Assembly (NCBI GenBank): GCA_910583555.1
Contig: CAJTXO010000006.1
Span: 1-64,000, forward strand
DNA length: 64,000 nt
Origin: an uncultured Eubacterium sp.
GTDB lineage: Bacteria; Bacillota; Clostridia; Lachnospirales; Lachnospiraceae
Direction: 5' to 3'
Below the pieces are notes generated by a model. That model saw only the letters and a program-made list of their open reading frames with translations. It was not told the DNA's origin and searched no databases. Both the position numbers and the translations under genes were made by a program. Shown here one piece after another: positions 1 to 8,660 of the stretch (position 1 is the first letter of the stretch; each line of letters opens with the position of its first letter).

Positions 1-5
1 TGTAA

Positions 6-341
6 CAAAAAGAACCCCGTATTTATGCGGGTTCTGGCGTTTCGCAAACGCCTATTAAAAATTATAGCGAAAGGATTACTCAAAAAGAAATTTATACAAC
101 GGAAAAATATCTATATGAAAAGGCGCTACGCAGAGTGGCAATTATTATTTCCAGAAAGGGGCCAGATGAGAATGCGCTCGCTGCTATACGGGGAAGCCTT
201 CGGGAAACAGGTAAATTGATTCTATGTCTATCCGATAAAGATATTTTAGAACTGATAGATATGAAGCAAAGGAACGAGCAGCCAACAGGAGCATTTTGGG
301 AGGCAATGTTAGATGACCTGCTGATTCATTTGGAAAAATAA
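6..341 (+). pseudogene. C-terminal remnant of a larger protein, possibly restriction-endonuclease-like
   Basis: The frame is open from just after an in-frame TAA at 3-5 to the TAA at 339-341 and has no credible start. About 111 residues are readable, with the segments LRRVAIIISRKG, GKLILCLSDKDI and LDDLLIHLEK. This pattern resembles the C-terminal part of restriction-endonuclease-type (PD-(D/E)XK) proteins, but I cannot name the family securely. The stop at its left edge suggests either a broken gene or a frame change just outside the window. It sits directly upstream of the tRNA-Pro promoter. Confidence 0.45.
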
Positions 342-354
342 TGGCAAAAAACAT

Positions 355-383
355 TTGTATTCCCCGCTCAGTTGTGGTATACT
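355..383 (+). promoter_or_regulatory. sigma-A promoter for tRNA-Pro
   Basis: TTGTAT at 355-360 and TATACT at 378-383 are separated by exactly 17 bases. The expected start point lies about 14 bases before the tRNA. Confidence 0.7.
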
Positions 384-403
384 ATTTCTTGTATTACAAA
401 AAA

Positions 404-477
404 CGGAGCATGGCGTAGTTTGGTAGCGCGCACGGCTGGGGGCCGTGAGGTCGCAGGTTCAAATCCTGTTGCTCCGA
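404..477 (+). tRNA. tRNA-Pro (GGG anticodon)
   Basis: A 74-nt cloverleaf can be folded by eye. The acceptor arms are CGGAGCA (404-410) and TGCTCCG (470-476) with discriminator A477. The D stem is GCG/CGC. The anticodon stem is CACGG/CCGTG around loop CTGGGGG, which puts GGG at positions 34-36. The T arm is GCAGG-TTCAAAT-CCTGT. The terminal CCA is not encoded, as is common in Firmicutes. It has its own sigma-A promoter. The next gene starts 22 nt downstream. Confidence 0.93.
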
Positions 478-498
478 TTTTTTAATTGTGAGGTAACT

Positions 499-2151
499 AT
501 GATCTTAAAAAGCAAATCGTATTTATATCTGACTGAATTTTTCGCCGGGGTGTCCGTGATGGCGGTGGAATTGGGCGCCAGCCGGTTACTTGCTCCCTAT
601 TTCAGTTCATCGCAGATCGTGTGGACGATCATCATTGGAACGATTATGATCGCGATGGCGCTCGGCAATATCTACGGCGGGCGGTCCGCGGACAAAAACC
701 CGAATCCGGACAAGCTGTACGGGCGGATGATCGTCGCAGCTATCTGGATCGCCGCGATTCCCGTCGTCGGAAAATATGTGATCCTGGGTATCTCTGCCCT
801 TCTGATCTTTTCCGTCAGCAGCAATTTCCTCGTGATCGCCGCTTTTGCCGCCTGCATGGTGATCTTCGTATTTCCCCTGTTCTTACTGGGAACGGTAACG
901 CCATCCCTCGTAAAATACACGGTAGACAGTCTGGATGACAACGGAAAAACCGTGGGAATGCTGAACGCCTCCAATACGATCGGCAGCATAATCGGAACCT
1001 TCGTACCAACTTTTATCACGATCCCCGCTGTCGGGACATCAGCCACATTTCTCATATTTTCAGGTATCCTGCTCCTTTTGGCACTCATATACTTCTTCAG
1101 TGCAAAAAAGAAACCGAAAAAAACATTTGTCGGCATCTTTTTATTTATCCTCTGCTGTTTGTTCGGCGCCTCCAGCCGGTTTGCGTTCTGGGAACAGGAA
1201 CTGACTTATGAAGGGGAATCGATTTACAACTATCTTCAGGTGAAGGAGGACGAGGAAAATGTCATCCTCTCCACCAATGTTTTATTTGGGGTTCAGTCTA
1301 TTTTAAAAAAGGATAACGGTCTGACCGGTATGTATTACGACTACGCGATGGCTGCTCCGCTCATGGCCGGAGTGACAGAAAAAGAACAGTCCGATATACT
1401 CATACTCGGTATGGGGACGGGCACGTTTGCCACACAGTGCAGCCGTTATTTTGATCGTGTCCGGCTGGATGGCGTGGAAATTGATGAAAAGATCACGAAA
1501 CTGGCGCGGCAATATTTTGAATTACCTGAAAATATCCCCGTCACGACCTATGACGGGCGGGCGTACCTGAACGCGATTGATAAAACATACGATGTCATTC
1601 TCGTTGACGCGTTTCAGGATATTACGATCCCATTCCAGATGTCTTCCGCCGAATTTTTCACACTTGTCAAAAAACACCTGAATAAGGATGGCGTGATGGT
1701 CGTAAACCTGAATATGAGGGGCACGGAGGAAGGCAGTATCAATCAGTATCTGTCCGATACCATTTCCAGCGTCTTCGAACAGGTCTATACCATTGACGTT
1801 CCCGGCTGCACCAATCGCATTTTGTACGCGTTCGGTCCCACAGACGCCCTGTCGGTATTTCACTCAGGCATCGCAAAAATAAAGGACGACGCCCTCCACA
1901 CCCTGATGGGGACGATCGCCCAGAACATACAGCGTTACCACGCGGGCCAGATTGACGCAAATGACGGCGCAGCAAGCGTTACAAACGATAATGACACATC
2001 TGACAAAAACAAAACCGGCAGTATCATGACCGATGACAAAGCCCCTGTGGAACTTTTAGGCATGAAAGTAATCGACGAACTCATACAGGATGAAGTCCGG
2101 TATTACCGAGATATTTACGAGCGGGAAGGCATTAAGGGACTTCTTCCGTAA
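499..2151 (+). CDS. fused membrane / spermidine synthase-like methyltransferase-fold protein
   Basis: A 550-residue protein. The N-terminal ~235 residues form several hydrophobic helices. They are followed by a Rossmann SAM-type domain with ILILGMGTGTFATQ, LDGVEIDEK and DVILVDAF motifs, the layout of fused MFS/spermidine-synthase-like proteins. The start at 499 was chosen because GTGAGG lies 5 bases upstream; the longer reading frame runs back into the tRNA. The residue pattern after the acidic motif (VDAFQDITIP) differs from the usual acidic pocket of true SpeE enzymes, and there is no speD nearby. A polyamine role is therefore unproven. The 3' end overlaps convergent mscL by 20 bases. Confidence 0.8.
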   Translation: MILKSKSYLYLTEFFAGVSVMAVELGASRLLAPYFSSSQIVWTIIIGTIMIAMALGNIYGGRSADKNPNPDKLYGRMIVAAIWIAAIPVVGKYVILGISALLIFSVSSNFLVIAAFAACMVIFVFPLFLLGTVTPSLVKYTVDSLDDNGKTVGMLNASNTIGSIIGTFVPTFITIPAVGTSATFLIFSGILLLLALIYFFSAKKKPKKTFVGIFLFILCCLFGASSRFAFWEQELTYEGESIYNYLQVKEDEENVILSTNVLFGVQSILKKDNGLTGMYYDYAMAAPLMAGVTEKEQSDILILGMGTGTFATQCSRYFDRVRLDGVEIDEKITKLARQYFELPENIPVTTYDGRAYLNAIDKTYDVILVDAFQDITIPFQMSSAEFFTLVKKHLNKDGVMVVNLNMRGTEEGSINQYLSDTISSVFEQVYTIDVPGCTNRILYAFGPTDALSVFHSGIAKIKDDALHTLMGTIAQNIQRYHAGQIDANDGAASVTNDNDTSDKNKTGSIMTDDKAPVELLGMKVIDELIQDEVRYYRDIYEREGIKGLLP

Positions 2152-2602
2152 GATTTGGAGCTTTTGGTTCCGAAATTTCCGGCTCTGTAAGTTCCGATGT
2201 ACAGTGCGGGCACCGCGTCGCCTGAATGTCAATCTCGCTCAGGCAGAACGGACATTTTTTCGTAGTCGGCGCCGGCTTTTCCTCTTCTTTCCGCCTCCCC
2301 AGACTCGAGAGCGCGTTCATTCCTTTCACGAGCAGGAAAATGACAAATACCATTATGAGAAAATTGATCACGGCAGTCAGGAAAGAACCATATTTCACAT
2401 CGACATCATTGATGTTGAGCACTAGATAACTAAGATCTGTCTGCGCGACGAGTCCAATCAGCGGCGACAGCACATCATTTACAAGTGAATTGATGATCGA
2501 CTGGAATGCCGCACCGATGATGACACCGATCGCCAGATCCATTACGTTCCCGCGGAGCGCGAATACTTTAAACTCAGACATAAATTTTTTTAGTGTTTTC
2601 AT
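2132..2602 (-). CDS. mscL: large-conductance mechanosensitive channel MscL with C-terminal zinc ribbon
   Basis: A 156-residue protein. It opens with an amphipathic N-terminus and the hallmark segment FALRGNVMDLAIGVIIGAAF. A periplasmic/extracellular loop and a second membrane helix (ITAVINFLIMVFVIFLLVKG in outline) follow. The protein releases solutes under hypo-osmotic stress. The C-terminus has CPFC and CPHC pairs spaced like a zinc ribbon in place of the usual short helical bundle. The start at 2602 follows GAGGAAACGT; an upstream in-frame ATG has no ribosome binding site. It is transcribed towards the spermidine-synthase-like gene. Confidence 0.93.
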   Translation of the reverse strand: MKTLKKFMSEFKVFALRGNVMDLAIGVIIGAAFQSIINSLVNDVLSPLIGLVAQTDLSYLVLNINDVDVKYGSFLTAVINFLIMVFVIFLLVKGMNALSSLGRRKEEEKPAPTTKKCPFCLSEIDIQATRCPHCTSELTEPEISEPKAPNLTEEVP

Positions 2603-2762
2603 ACGTTTCCTCATTTCATAGTAAATATATTGGGGCAAAAAGTATCTCGCCCTTCATTTATTCTACCATCTATTCCTGCCATTTTCAAGGAATTTATCTT
2701 CAAAGTGAAAGATGCTTGCCAACTACTCACACACATATTATAATAAAGAAAGGAGCAGCAAT

Positions 2763-3582
2763 ATGGAAAAAGCTTTTGAGGAACTGCAAATTAAAGATGA
2801 TTTCATGTTCAGTGTTATCATGAGAAATCCTAAATTATGCAAACCGTTTTTAGAAAGGATACTTGGCATAAAGATCCGCCGCATCAAATATCCTAAGTCG
2901 CAGGAGACGATCGATCTTTCTGCGGATGCCAAAAGTGTACGTCTGGATATCTATGTGGAAGAAGGAAAAGAAACCGTTTATAACATCGAAATGCAGACTA
3001 CACAGAATCGAAATCTCCCTAAAAGAACAAGATACTATCAGGGGATGATAGACCTGAACATTCTGGAAAAAGGAGCTAATTACAAAAACCTGAAACGGAG
3101 TTTCGTTATTTTTGTATGTACTTTCGACTTGTTCGGTGAGGGGCGGCATATTTATACTTTTGAAAACCGCTGTATTCAAAATTTGGGATTGCGTCTCGGC
3201 GATGAAACCACAAAAATTATTTTAAATACCAAGGGGTCATCGAATGATATCACACATGAATTGAAAAAAACTGCTAGATTTCATTGATGGCAAAGAACCG
3301 GAGGATGTTTTTACCAGAGAATTAGATCAGGCGGTGCAATCTGCTAGAAAAAATGAGAAATGGAGATTGGATTATATGACTTTGCAGATGAAATATCAGG
3401 AAAAATATGAGCAGGGTATTGAACAGGGTATCGAACAGGGAAATATACAAGCAGCTTTACGAATGATAGAAGATGGGGACTTACCATCGGAAAAGATTGC
3501 CCTGTATTCCGGACTTACGTTGGAGCAGGTACTCGATCTGGAGAAAAAATCAATCGTACGTAAAACGGAAGAAACAACCTGA
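2763..3582 (+). pseudogene. Rpn-family PD-(D/E)XK nuclease/transposase-like gene, frameshifted at A7
   Basis: The first 175 codons (to a stop at 3287) carry the family N-terminus (LQIKDDFMFSVIM) and the nuclease-like motifs VRLDIYV and YNIEMQ. Deleting one A from the seven-A run at 3264-3270 restores a continuous frame (HELKKLLDFIDGKEPED) to the stop at 3582. The C-terminus then has the (EQGI)n repeat and the short domain ALRMIEDGDLPSEKIA. The start at 2763 follows AAAGGAGCAGCAAT. This may be a true lesion, homopolymer phase variation, polymerase slippage or an assembly error. The intact gene at 58767 shares the C-terminal domain. Confidence 0.8.
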
Positions 3583-3603
3583 CCGTTTTCGATGGGAGGC
3601 ATC

Positions 3604-4656
3604 ATGGATATCGAACACTTTTCCCTGCCGCTGCTGGCATGGTATGACAAAAATAAGCGCGATATGATCTGGCGGGATCATTTCGACCCCTATTACATCT
3701 GGCTCTCTGAAATCATGCTGCAACAGACCCGGATCGAGGCAGCAAAGGAGTACTTTATCCGTTTCACGACAGAACTTCCCGACATTGTGAGTCTGGCTCA
3801 GGTGAGCGAAGACCGTCTCATGAAGCTGTGGGAAGGACTCGGCTATTACAACCGCGCGCGAAACCTGCAAAAAGCGGCAAAAATCCTGGTGGACGATTAC
3901 GGCGGAAAACTGCCAGCGGATTTTGACGCGCTCCTCTCCCTGCCGGGAATTGGTCCATACACAGCCGGAGCCGTCGCTTCCATGGCGTTTGGTATTAAGG
4001 CGCCTGCCGTAGACGGAAATGTCCTGCGCGTCGTAATGCGCTATCTGGCATGTGACGATGATATTGCCAAAATGTCCGTGCGGAAAAAAGTGGAACAACA
4101 GATTCTGTCTGTCATGCCGGAGCGACCCGGCGATTTTAATCAGGCCATCATGGAACTGGGCGAGGTGATCTGCATCCCAAACGGTGCGCCGCTTTGCAGC
4201 CAGTGTCCAATCCGGGACACCTGTCAGGCAAAGGCAGGCGGATATCCGGAACAGTATCCAAAAAAAGCCGAAAAAAAACCGCGCCGCATCGAACAGCGCA
4301 CTCTGCTTATTTTTGAACGAGATGGATGGATCGGGATTCAGAAACGTCCGCAGAAAGGCCTTCTGGCGGGTTTGTATGAGTTCCCGGCATGGGACGGGGA
4401 ACTGACCCAGGAAAATCTGGCGAAAAAGCTGTCCGATCTGGAGATCTACCCCGCTGCCATTCACGCCATGGGCGCGGCGACACACATTTTCTCCCACGTG
4501 GAGTGGCATATGACAGGATTTCATATTACACTTCACCAAAATGAAACCGTCGAACGCCTGGCCAGCACGATCCAGTTTGTGCCCAGAAAGGATCTGAGTG
4601 AAACGTATTCCATGCCTACGGCTTTTCATTATTATTTGAAGCAGCTTTTGATATGA
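3604..4656 (+). CDS. mutY: adenine DNA glycosylase MutY
   Basis: A 350-residue enzyme that removes A mispaired with 8-oxoG. The catalytic Glu is in EIMLQQTR. The helix-hairpin-helix is LSLPGIGPYTAGAVA. The catalytic Asp is in VDGNVLRV. A four-Cys iron-sulfur loop reads C-x7-C-x2-C-x5-C (around CIPNGAPLC). A C-terminal NUDIX-like 8-oxoG recognition domain ends with FSHVEWHM. The start at 3604 is favoured over the ATG at 3592 because GGGAGG lies between them at the right distance. It begins 21 bases after the broken Rpn-type gene. Confidence 0.95.
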   Translation: MDIEHFSLPLLAWYDKNKRDMIWRDHFDPYYIWLSEIMLQQTRIEAAKEYFIRFTTELPDIVSLAQVSEDRLMKLWEGLGYYNRARNLQKAAKILVDDYGGKLPADFDALLSLPGIGPYTAGAVASMAFGIKAPAVDGNVLRVVMRYLACDDDIAKMSVRKKVEQQILSVMPERPGDFNQAIMELGEVICIPNGAPLCSQCPIRDTCQAKAGGYPEQYPKKAEKKPRRIEQRTLLIFERDGWIGIQKRPQKGLLAGLYEFPAWDGELTQENLAKKLSDLEIYPAAIHAMGAATHIFSHVEWHMTGFHITLHQNETVERLASTIQFVPRKDLSETYSMPTAFHYYLKQLLI

Positions 4657-4838
4657 TAGGATCATGGGTGAGAAAAGTATCTTGCCCAAATAGAAACCTG
4701 CCCATAAAGAAATTTCCAAATACTGTCGATATAAGTTATACAAACATAATAAGAGTTCAGAAACAGTGTACTTTCAATGGAGGGAAAACGCATTGGGAGT
4801 GCGCTGTTATTATTTTTAGGACAGAAAAGAGGAATATT

Positions 4839-5417
4839 ATGGAAAATATGATCTATATCGGTGCATCGACCGTCAGGCAAGCGGCACTGAGAAACAAAAA
4901 AGAAAACAAAACCGAAGAGCCGAAAAGCTTCAAAGAGCAAATTGCAGAAATGGCGAAATACAAATCCCCGAAAGAAATGACTTTGCAGGAATACCGGCAG
5001 TATTTAAGGGAAAAGATAAACCGCACGATCCTTCCCTTCTGCGGTGATCATCTGGACGTCACCGTGACATTCAGCGATATGGCACTTGTGCTCATGAAAA
5101 GCGATCCGGAACTGGAGAAGATGGTTCTCAACGAACTGTGGCATGAGCTCCGCAAGGAGGGGCGTGTCAAAAAACCGGAACACGTAGACATGAATGTGCA
5201 GATCTATCAAATGAATGAAAGAAAGGCAGAGGAAAAAGAAGCGCAGAAACGCCGGATACTGCGCAAAAAGAAACTTGAACTCTATTTTGAAAAACGGGCA
5301 GAGCAGCGGGAAAATTACACAAAATTTCTCGAGACTGGAAGGCGTTATGCCACTCCGTGCCCTGCCGTTGATCTTCTTAAAGTGATGCAGTCAATGGGCG
5401 GTTTTCTAGGCATGTGA
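4839..5417 (+). CDS. hypothetical protein, charged and coiled-coil rich
   Basis: A 192-residue soluble protein that I do not recognise. It opens MENMIYIGASTVRQ. The middle (LQEYRQYLREKINR, VTVTFSDMALVLM) looks globular. Residues ~125-170 are very rich in Lys, Glu and Arg and likely helical or coiled coil. The end is MQSMGGFLGM. The start at 4839 was chosen because AAGAGG lies upstream; the frame is open back to 4653, but that stretch looks non-coding. No signal peptide or membrane segment is seen. A Lachnospiraceae-specific small protein is possible. Confidence 0.6.
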   Translation: MENMIYIGASTVRQAALRNKKENKTEEPKSFKEQIAEMAKYKSPKEMTLQEYRQYLREKINRTILPFCGDHLDVTVTFSDMALVLMKSDPELEKMVLNELWHELRKEGRVKKPEHVDMNVQIYQMNERKAEEKEAQKRRILRKKKLELYFEKRAEQRENYTKFLETGRRYATPCPAVDLLKVMQSMGGFLGM

Positions 5418-5446
5418 TCCCGCCATTTTTATCCGGCTAAATGATG

Positions 5447-5517
5447 TGGCCAATTTATCTGGCCAACTTATCTGTGGATAACTCGTCTGGGAATAATTCA
5501 TCTGTGGCTAATTCCTG
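5447..5517. repeat. short degenerate tandem repeat (13-15 bp units)
   Basis: Five imperfect copies of a GGCCAATTTATCT-like unit run head to tail between the hypothetical gene and the convergent SodC-like gene, overlapping the latter's last codons. Units at 5448-5460 and 5461-5473 differ by one base; the later three are more diverged. Confidence 0.5.
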
Positions 5518-6005
5518 CGGATGATACCGCAGGCTATTTTCTCCCCCGAAGAACCGGACGGCTGCGTGTGGAAATCATCTGGCATAGCGTGGACGATGAT
5601 CACGCGGCCGAGAACTTCCTTGATACTGAACCGGCATGTGACTACCGCGCCCCAACTCGAACCCTCATTTACAAAAATCGGCGGGAGGTCACCGGCGTGC
5701 ATGGGATGCTCACAATCCCCCGGATTATAGTGCGTGCCGGCGTCAGCGAAAGGATCCTCCGCCGTACCCGTACACGACGTTCCTTCATGAATATGAAAAC
5801 CCAAAACCGGGTAACGGCACTTCCCGCTTTCATACGGAAATCCCAAAAAGGTCGATGTCACAAGAACCGCATACCCGATGTCATAAAATGACACGACGCC
5901 CCGCAGATCCGGATATTTCCCTGAGCCGAGAATATGCGCTGTCGCCTGTGGGACGGCGTCATGGAGAATCGTCCCGATACATCTCGAATCATACATGTTT
6001 TTCAC
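5508..6005 (-). CDS. Cu/Zn superoxide dismutase-like protein, no signal peptide
   Basis: A 165-residue SodC-fold protein. The copper ligands HIH (in GFHIHEG) are present. So are the bridging and zinc histidines in THYNP and EHPMHAGD, the zinc Asp of that segment, and the last copper His (VIIVHAMPDD). The disulfide Cys residues are in TSCTG and IACGII. The usual active-site Arg before ACG is replaced by Lys (GEKIACG). There is no export signal, which is unusual because most bacterial SodC enzymes are exported. The start is uncertain: GTG at 6005 or ATG at 5996, neither with a clear ribosome binding site. Confidence 0.8.
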   Translation of the reverse strand: MKNMYDSRCIGTILHDAVPQATAHILGSGKYPDLRGVVSFYDIGYAVLVTSTFLGFPYESGKCRYPVLGFHIHEGTSCTGTAEDPFADAGTHYNPGDCEHPMHAGDLPPIFVNEGSSWGAVVTCRFSIKEVLGRVIIVHAMPDDFHTQPSGSSGEKIACGIIRRN

Positions 6006-6108
6006 ATCTTTACTTTTTACTCACTCTTAATCATATTCATGTTTCGAAAGATCGTGCGCCTGGGTATTGCTCCACTTTACCTATATTGCTTTCACATCAC
6101 CATCCGCC

Positions 6109-7437
6109 TCATTTTTTCACCGCCCGCATCTGTTCGGTATTCATGATCAGCCGGAATACAAATACACCCTGTTCATTTTTAAAATCGCATTCTCCGTGAT
6201 ACTTCTCCGCGGCCCGGATAATACTGGAAACCCCGATGCCGCCCGTAAACTCTGATTTCGGCTCTCCATCTTTAAATTCAGCTTCTATCCGGCAGGTATT
6301 ACGACAGGTAATGATCAGTTTGCTTCTCCTGATCTTAAGCATCAGCTTGATAAAACATTTTCTTCCGTCTGGATTCTTTTTCACTTCCATGCAGGCATAG
6401 ATCGCATTTTCATAAGCATTAGCTAAAATAGTTACCAGATCAAGGCTTGGAACCATTACGTCATTCCCAACCTCTACGTCCAGCGTTACCTGAATACCCT
6501 CATTCCTCGCCCTTGCGGTATACGCCGCCAAAATATTATTGACTGCCGTATTGGCACATATCACTTCCGGAATACCCTGCTCGATCTCTTCCTCATACTC
6601 CTTCAAATACCGCAAAAGTTCTTTCCCCTGATCTCTGCGCGTGTACTCGGCAATAACCGCAATATGGTGTCTGACATCATGGCGAATCCGCCGGCTCGTT
6701 TCCACCGACTCTTTCAGCGTTTCCAACTGCCTCTCCAGTAACCGGTTGTTCATCTGGATCAATTGGTTTTCCCTCTCATACTCTTTTTCCTTGACGACGC
6801 GGAGATAAAAACGAAACACTAAAAACTGTAGCGTTCCGATCAGAAGAAAATTCGTTACAATCTGAAAAACGCGGGAAAAGTTCATGTGCCTGTTCAGGCT
6901 GGGGTTCATGATATACCCTATACCAAACAGACTGCAGATGATCATCGTGATGACACTGACCCGGTCCGTTTCCCGCTCTACATAATCGCCAAATCCCTCC
7001 ATATCCTTCCGCATATATTTTTCGAGAAGAAACGCAAACAGAGAAAGCAGAAGCACACGCATGATCATATCTGCCCATATACTGTGCCCGAAGAAAAAAA
7101 CAGAAATTTCTATCGCTCCCACAATATATACCGTCATCAGATAGAATACGAACACCAGTTTATAAATCTTCACCCAAACAGAACCTTCACTGAGTAAAAA
7201 GGCAAAAATGGTAAATCCCAGATACATCGTATGAGGCCCTATCCTCACATAAAGTGGCTGATCCACCACATACCACAGACAGGAGATTGCCGTCATAACC
7301 ACAGTAAAACACGAATAATAGAGCACCGTTCTCCTCGTGCTAAACCGTGATTCACTTAGGATAGAATACAACATTATCACACCGACGAGACTGACAACAA
7401 ACCGGATTAACGCAATATATACTGAACCGCCTAACAT
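6109..7437 (-). CDS. AgrC-type GHKL sensor histidine kinase, orphan
   Basis: A 442-residue protein. About six hydrophobic helices fill the first ~210 residues. A coiled linker and the phosphoacceptor segment RRIRHDVRHHIAVI follow, then an N box (NAYENAIYACMEV) and a G-box region (GGIGVSSIIR). It probably senses a peptide at the membrane and phosphorylates a LytTR regulator. No response regulator gene lies beside it: its neighbours are the SodC-like gene and an MBL-fold hydrolase. It therefore has no visible partner in the operon. Confidence 0.85.
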   Translation of the reverse strand: MLGGSVYIALIRFVVSLVGVIMLYSILSESRFSTRRTVLYYSCFTVVMTAISCLWYVVDQPLYVRIGPHTMYLGFTIFAFLLSEGSVWVKIYKLVFVFYLMTVYIVGAIEISVFFFGHSIWADMIMRVLLLSLFAFLLEKYMRKDMEGFGDYVERETDRVSVITMIICSLFGIGYIMNPSLNRHMNFSRVFQIVTNFLLIGTLQFLVFRFYLRVVKEKEYERENQLIQMNNRLLERQLETLKESVETSRRIRHDVRHHIAVIAEYTRRDQGKELLRYLKEYEEEIEQGIPEVICANTAVNNILAAYTARARNEGIQVTLDVEVGNDVMVPSLDLVTILANAYENAIYACMEVKKNPDGRKCFIKLMLKIRRSKLIITCRNTCRIEAEFKDGEPKSEFTGGIGVSSIIRAAEKYHGECDFKNEQGVFVFRLIMNTEQMRAVKK

Positions 7438-7589
7438 TTAGTTTCCCTCATTTCTGCATTTTCTTGTGATTGCATTATAGCACATTCAAAAGTATATTTG
7501 CTCTTTATCGGTACAATTCGCACTTTTAGGGGTACAATTTGACAAGTTCAATCGCATCCCTACCTTTCCGGATTCAGTTTGCAGCCATC

Positions 7590-8480
7590 TTACCTTTCCT
7601 TACAGGTAATCTGCCAACACAGCGTATTATCATGAAACACAGCCGCCAGCTTCCCTTTATCTTTCAGCCAGGAAAGATAAGATCGGACCGTGCTTCCCAC
7701 CAGCACATACTGTTCAAAGTTCATGGCAAGCCCATAGTTCCTGAACACTTGCTGCAAAATCCCCTCAAAACCAATTGGATTTTGACAGATGGACAAGATC
7801 CTCTCCGCTATGGCATGTACCTGGTTCCGATTATACCGCACAAGCTCCCTCACATCCGTTGAAGCTTCTGCATGAGAGGGAACGAACATGACAGCCTCCA
7901 TTACCTCCACCATATCCAGCGTTTCCAGATAAGCACCCACATCATAAATGAAAGATACCACATACTTCTCCAGCGTTTCCCTGCTGCTGACGCAGTCCGC
8001 AAGGAAAACCACCCCGTCCGGCATACGGAAACCAACCATATTAAAGAAATGGCCCGGCAGCGGTATCACTTCAATCTCTTTCGGAAAACCTTCATCGGAA
8101 AAATCTGTCACATCGCTTTCCTGTGCCATCAGAAACTTGTGCCGCAAATCCTTACAAGGATAACCTCCATACAGAAATGATGGCTCCAAAACTGGATATT
8201 TCGTGAACGCGGCCTCGATACCACCGGCATAGATCTTACATCCCGTCTGCCCCTGCAGATAATGATTGCCGCCGATATGATCCGCATTAGAATGTGTATT
8301 CAGGATTGCGTCCAGATGCCAGCCGTTCTGATCCAAAATCTGCCGGACTTTTTTTCCCGCACTCTTATCATTTCCACTGTCAACCAGATAAACGTGGTCA
8401 TTGTCCTGAACATATACTCCTATTTTCGCCGGACAATTGATATAATAGCATTTCTCACTAACCTGTTTTAATTCATACAT
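7590..8480 (-). CDS. MBL-fold metallo-hydrolase
   Basis: A 296-residue metallo-beta-lactamase-fold protein. Strand VYLVDSGN leads to the metal motif, which reads THSNADHIGG: the second His of the usual HxHxDH is Asn. Further ligands appear in LPGHFFNMVGF, FLADCV and PSHAEA. A C-terminal helical region (~100 residues) follows the fold. Substrate is unknown; family members include glyoxalase II-like and lactonase enzymes. Translation starts at ATG 8480, six bases after AGGAGG, downstream of a peculiar repeated ribosome binding site. Confidence 0.85.
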   Translation of the reverse strand: MYELKQVSEKCYYINCPAKIGVYVQDNDHVYLVDSGNDKSAGKKVRQILDQNGWHLDAILNTHSNADHIGGNHYLQGQTGCKIYAGGIEAAFTKYPVLEPSFLYGGYPCKDLRHKFLMAQESDVTDFSDEGFPKEIEVIPLPGHFFNMVGFRMPDGVVFLADCVSSRETLEKYVVSFIYDVGAYLETLDMVEVMEAVMFVPSHAEASTDVRELVRYNRNQVHAIAERILSICQNPIGFEGILQQVFRNYGLAMNFEQYVLVGSTVRSYLSWLKDKGKLAAVFHDNTLCWQITCKER

Positions 8481-8486
8481 ATAAAT

Positions 8487-8538
8487 CCTCCTGGTTTATG
8501 GAGGTTTGTCCTCCTGGTTTTTGGAGGTTTATCCTCCT
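8487..8538 (-). promoter_or_regulatory. triplicated Shine-Dalgarno repeat with alternating anti-SD blocks
   Basis: On the minus strand AGGAGG occurs three times with an exact 23-base period (at 8533-8538, 8510-8515 and 8487-8492). Two CCTCC blocks lie between them (8523-8527 and 8500-8504). Each AGGAGG can pair with the next CCTCC in a short hairpin; the last copy is free and sits six bases before the start codon. It could be a translational switch or simply repeat expansion. Confidence 0.7.
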
Positions 8539-8660
8539 GATTTGGCAATATTTTTTTAAGTTTATCATATAGCAGTAAAATTGGCAAATCTATTTTCTCC
8601 CGTTATTTCCCGCTGTCTTAATCCTCATCCCACACCACGTCTTACATAATAACTTTATTT

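Noticed and set aside
5447..5517. Possible small CRISPR or iteron array
   Set aside because: Units are contiguous, degenerate and only 13-15 bases long, with no spacers or replication genes.
8487..8538. CRISPR-like short repeats upstream of the MBL gene
   Set aside because: Units are contiguous at 23 bases with no unique spacers. They are ribosome-binding-site repeats, not an array.
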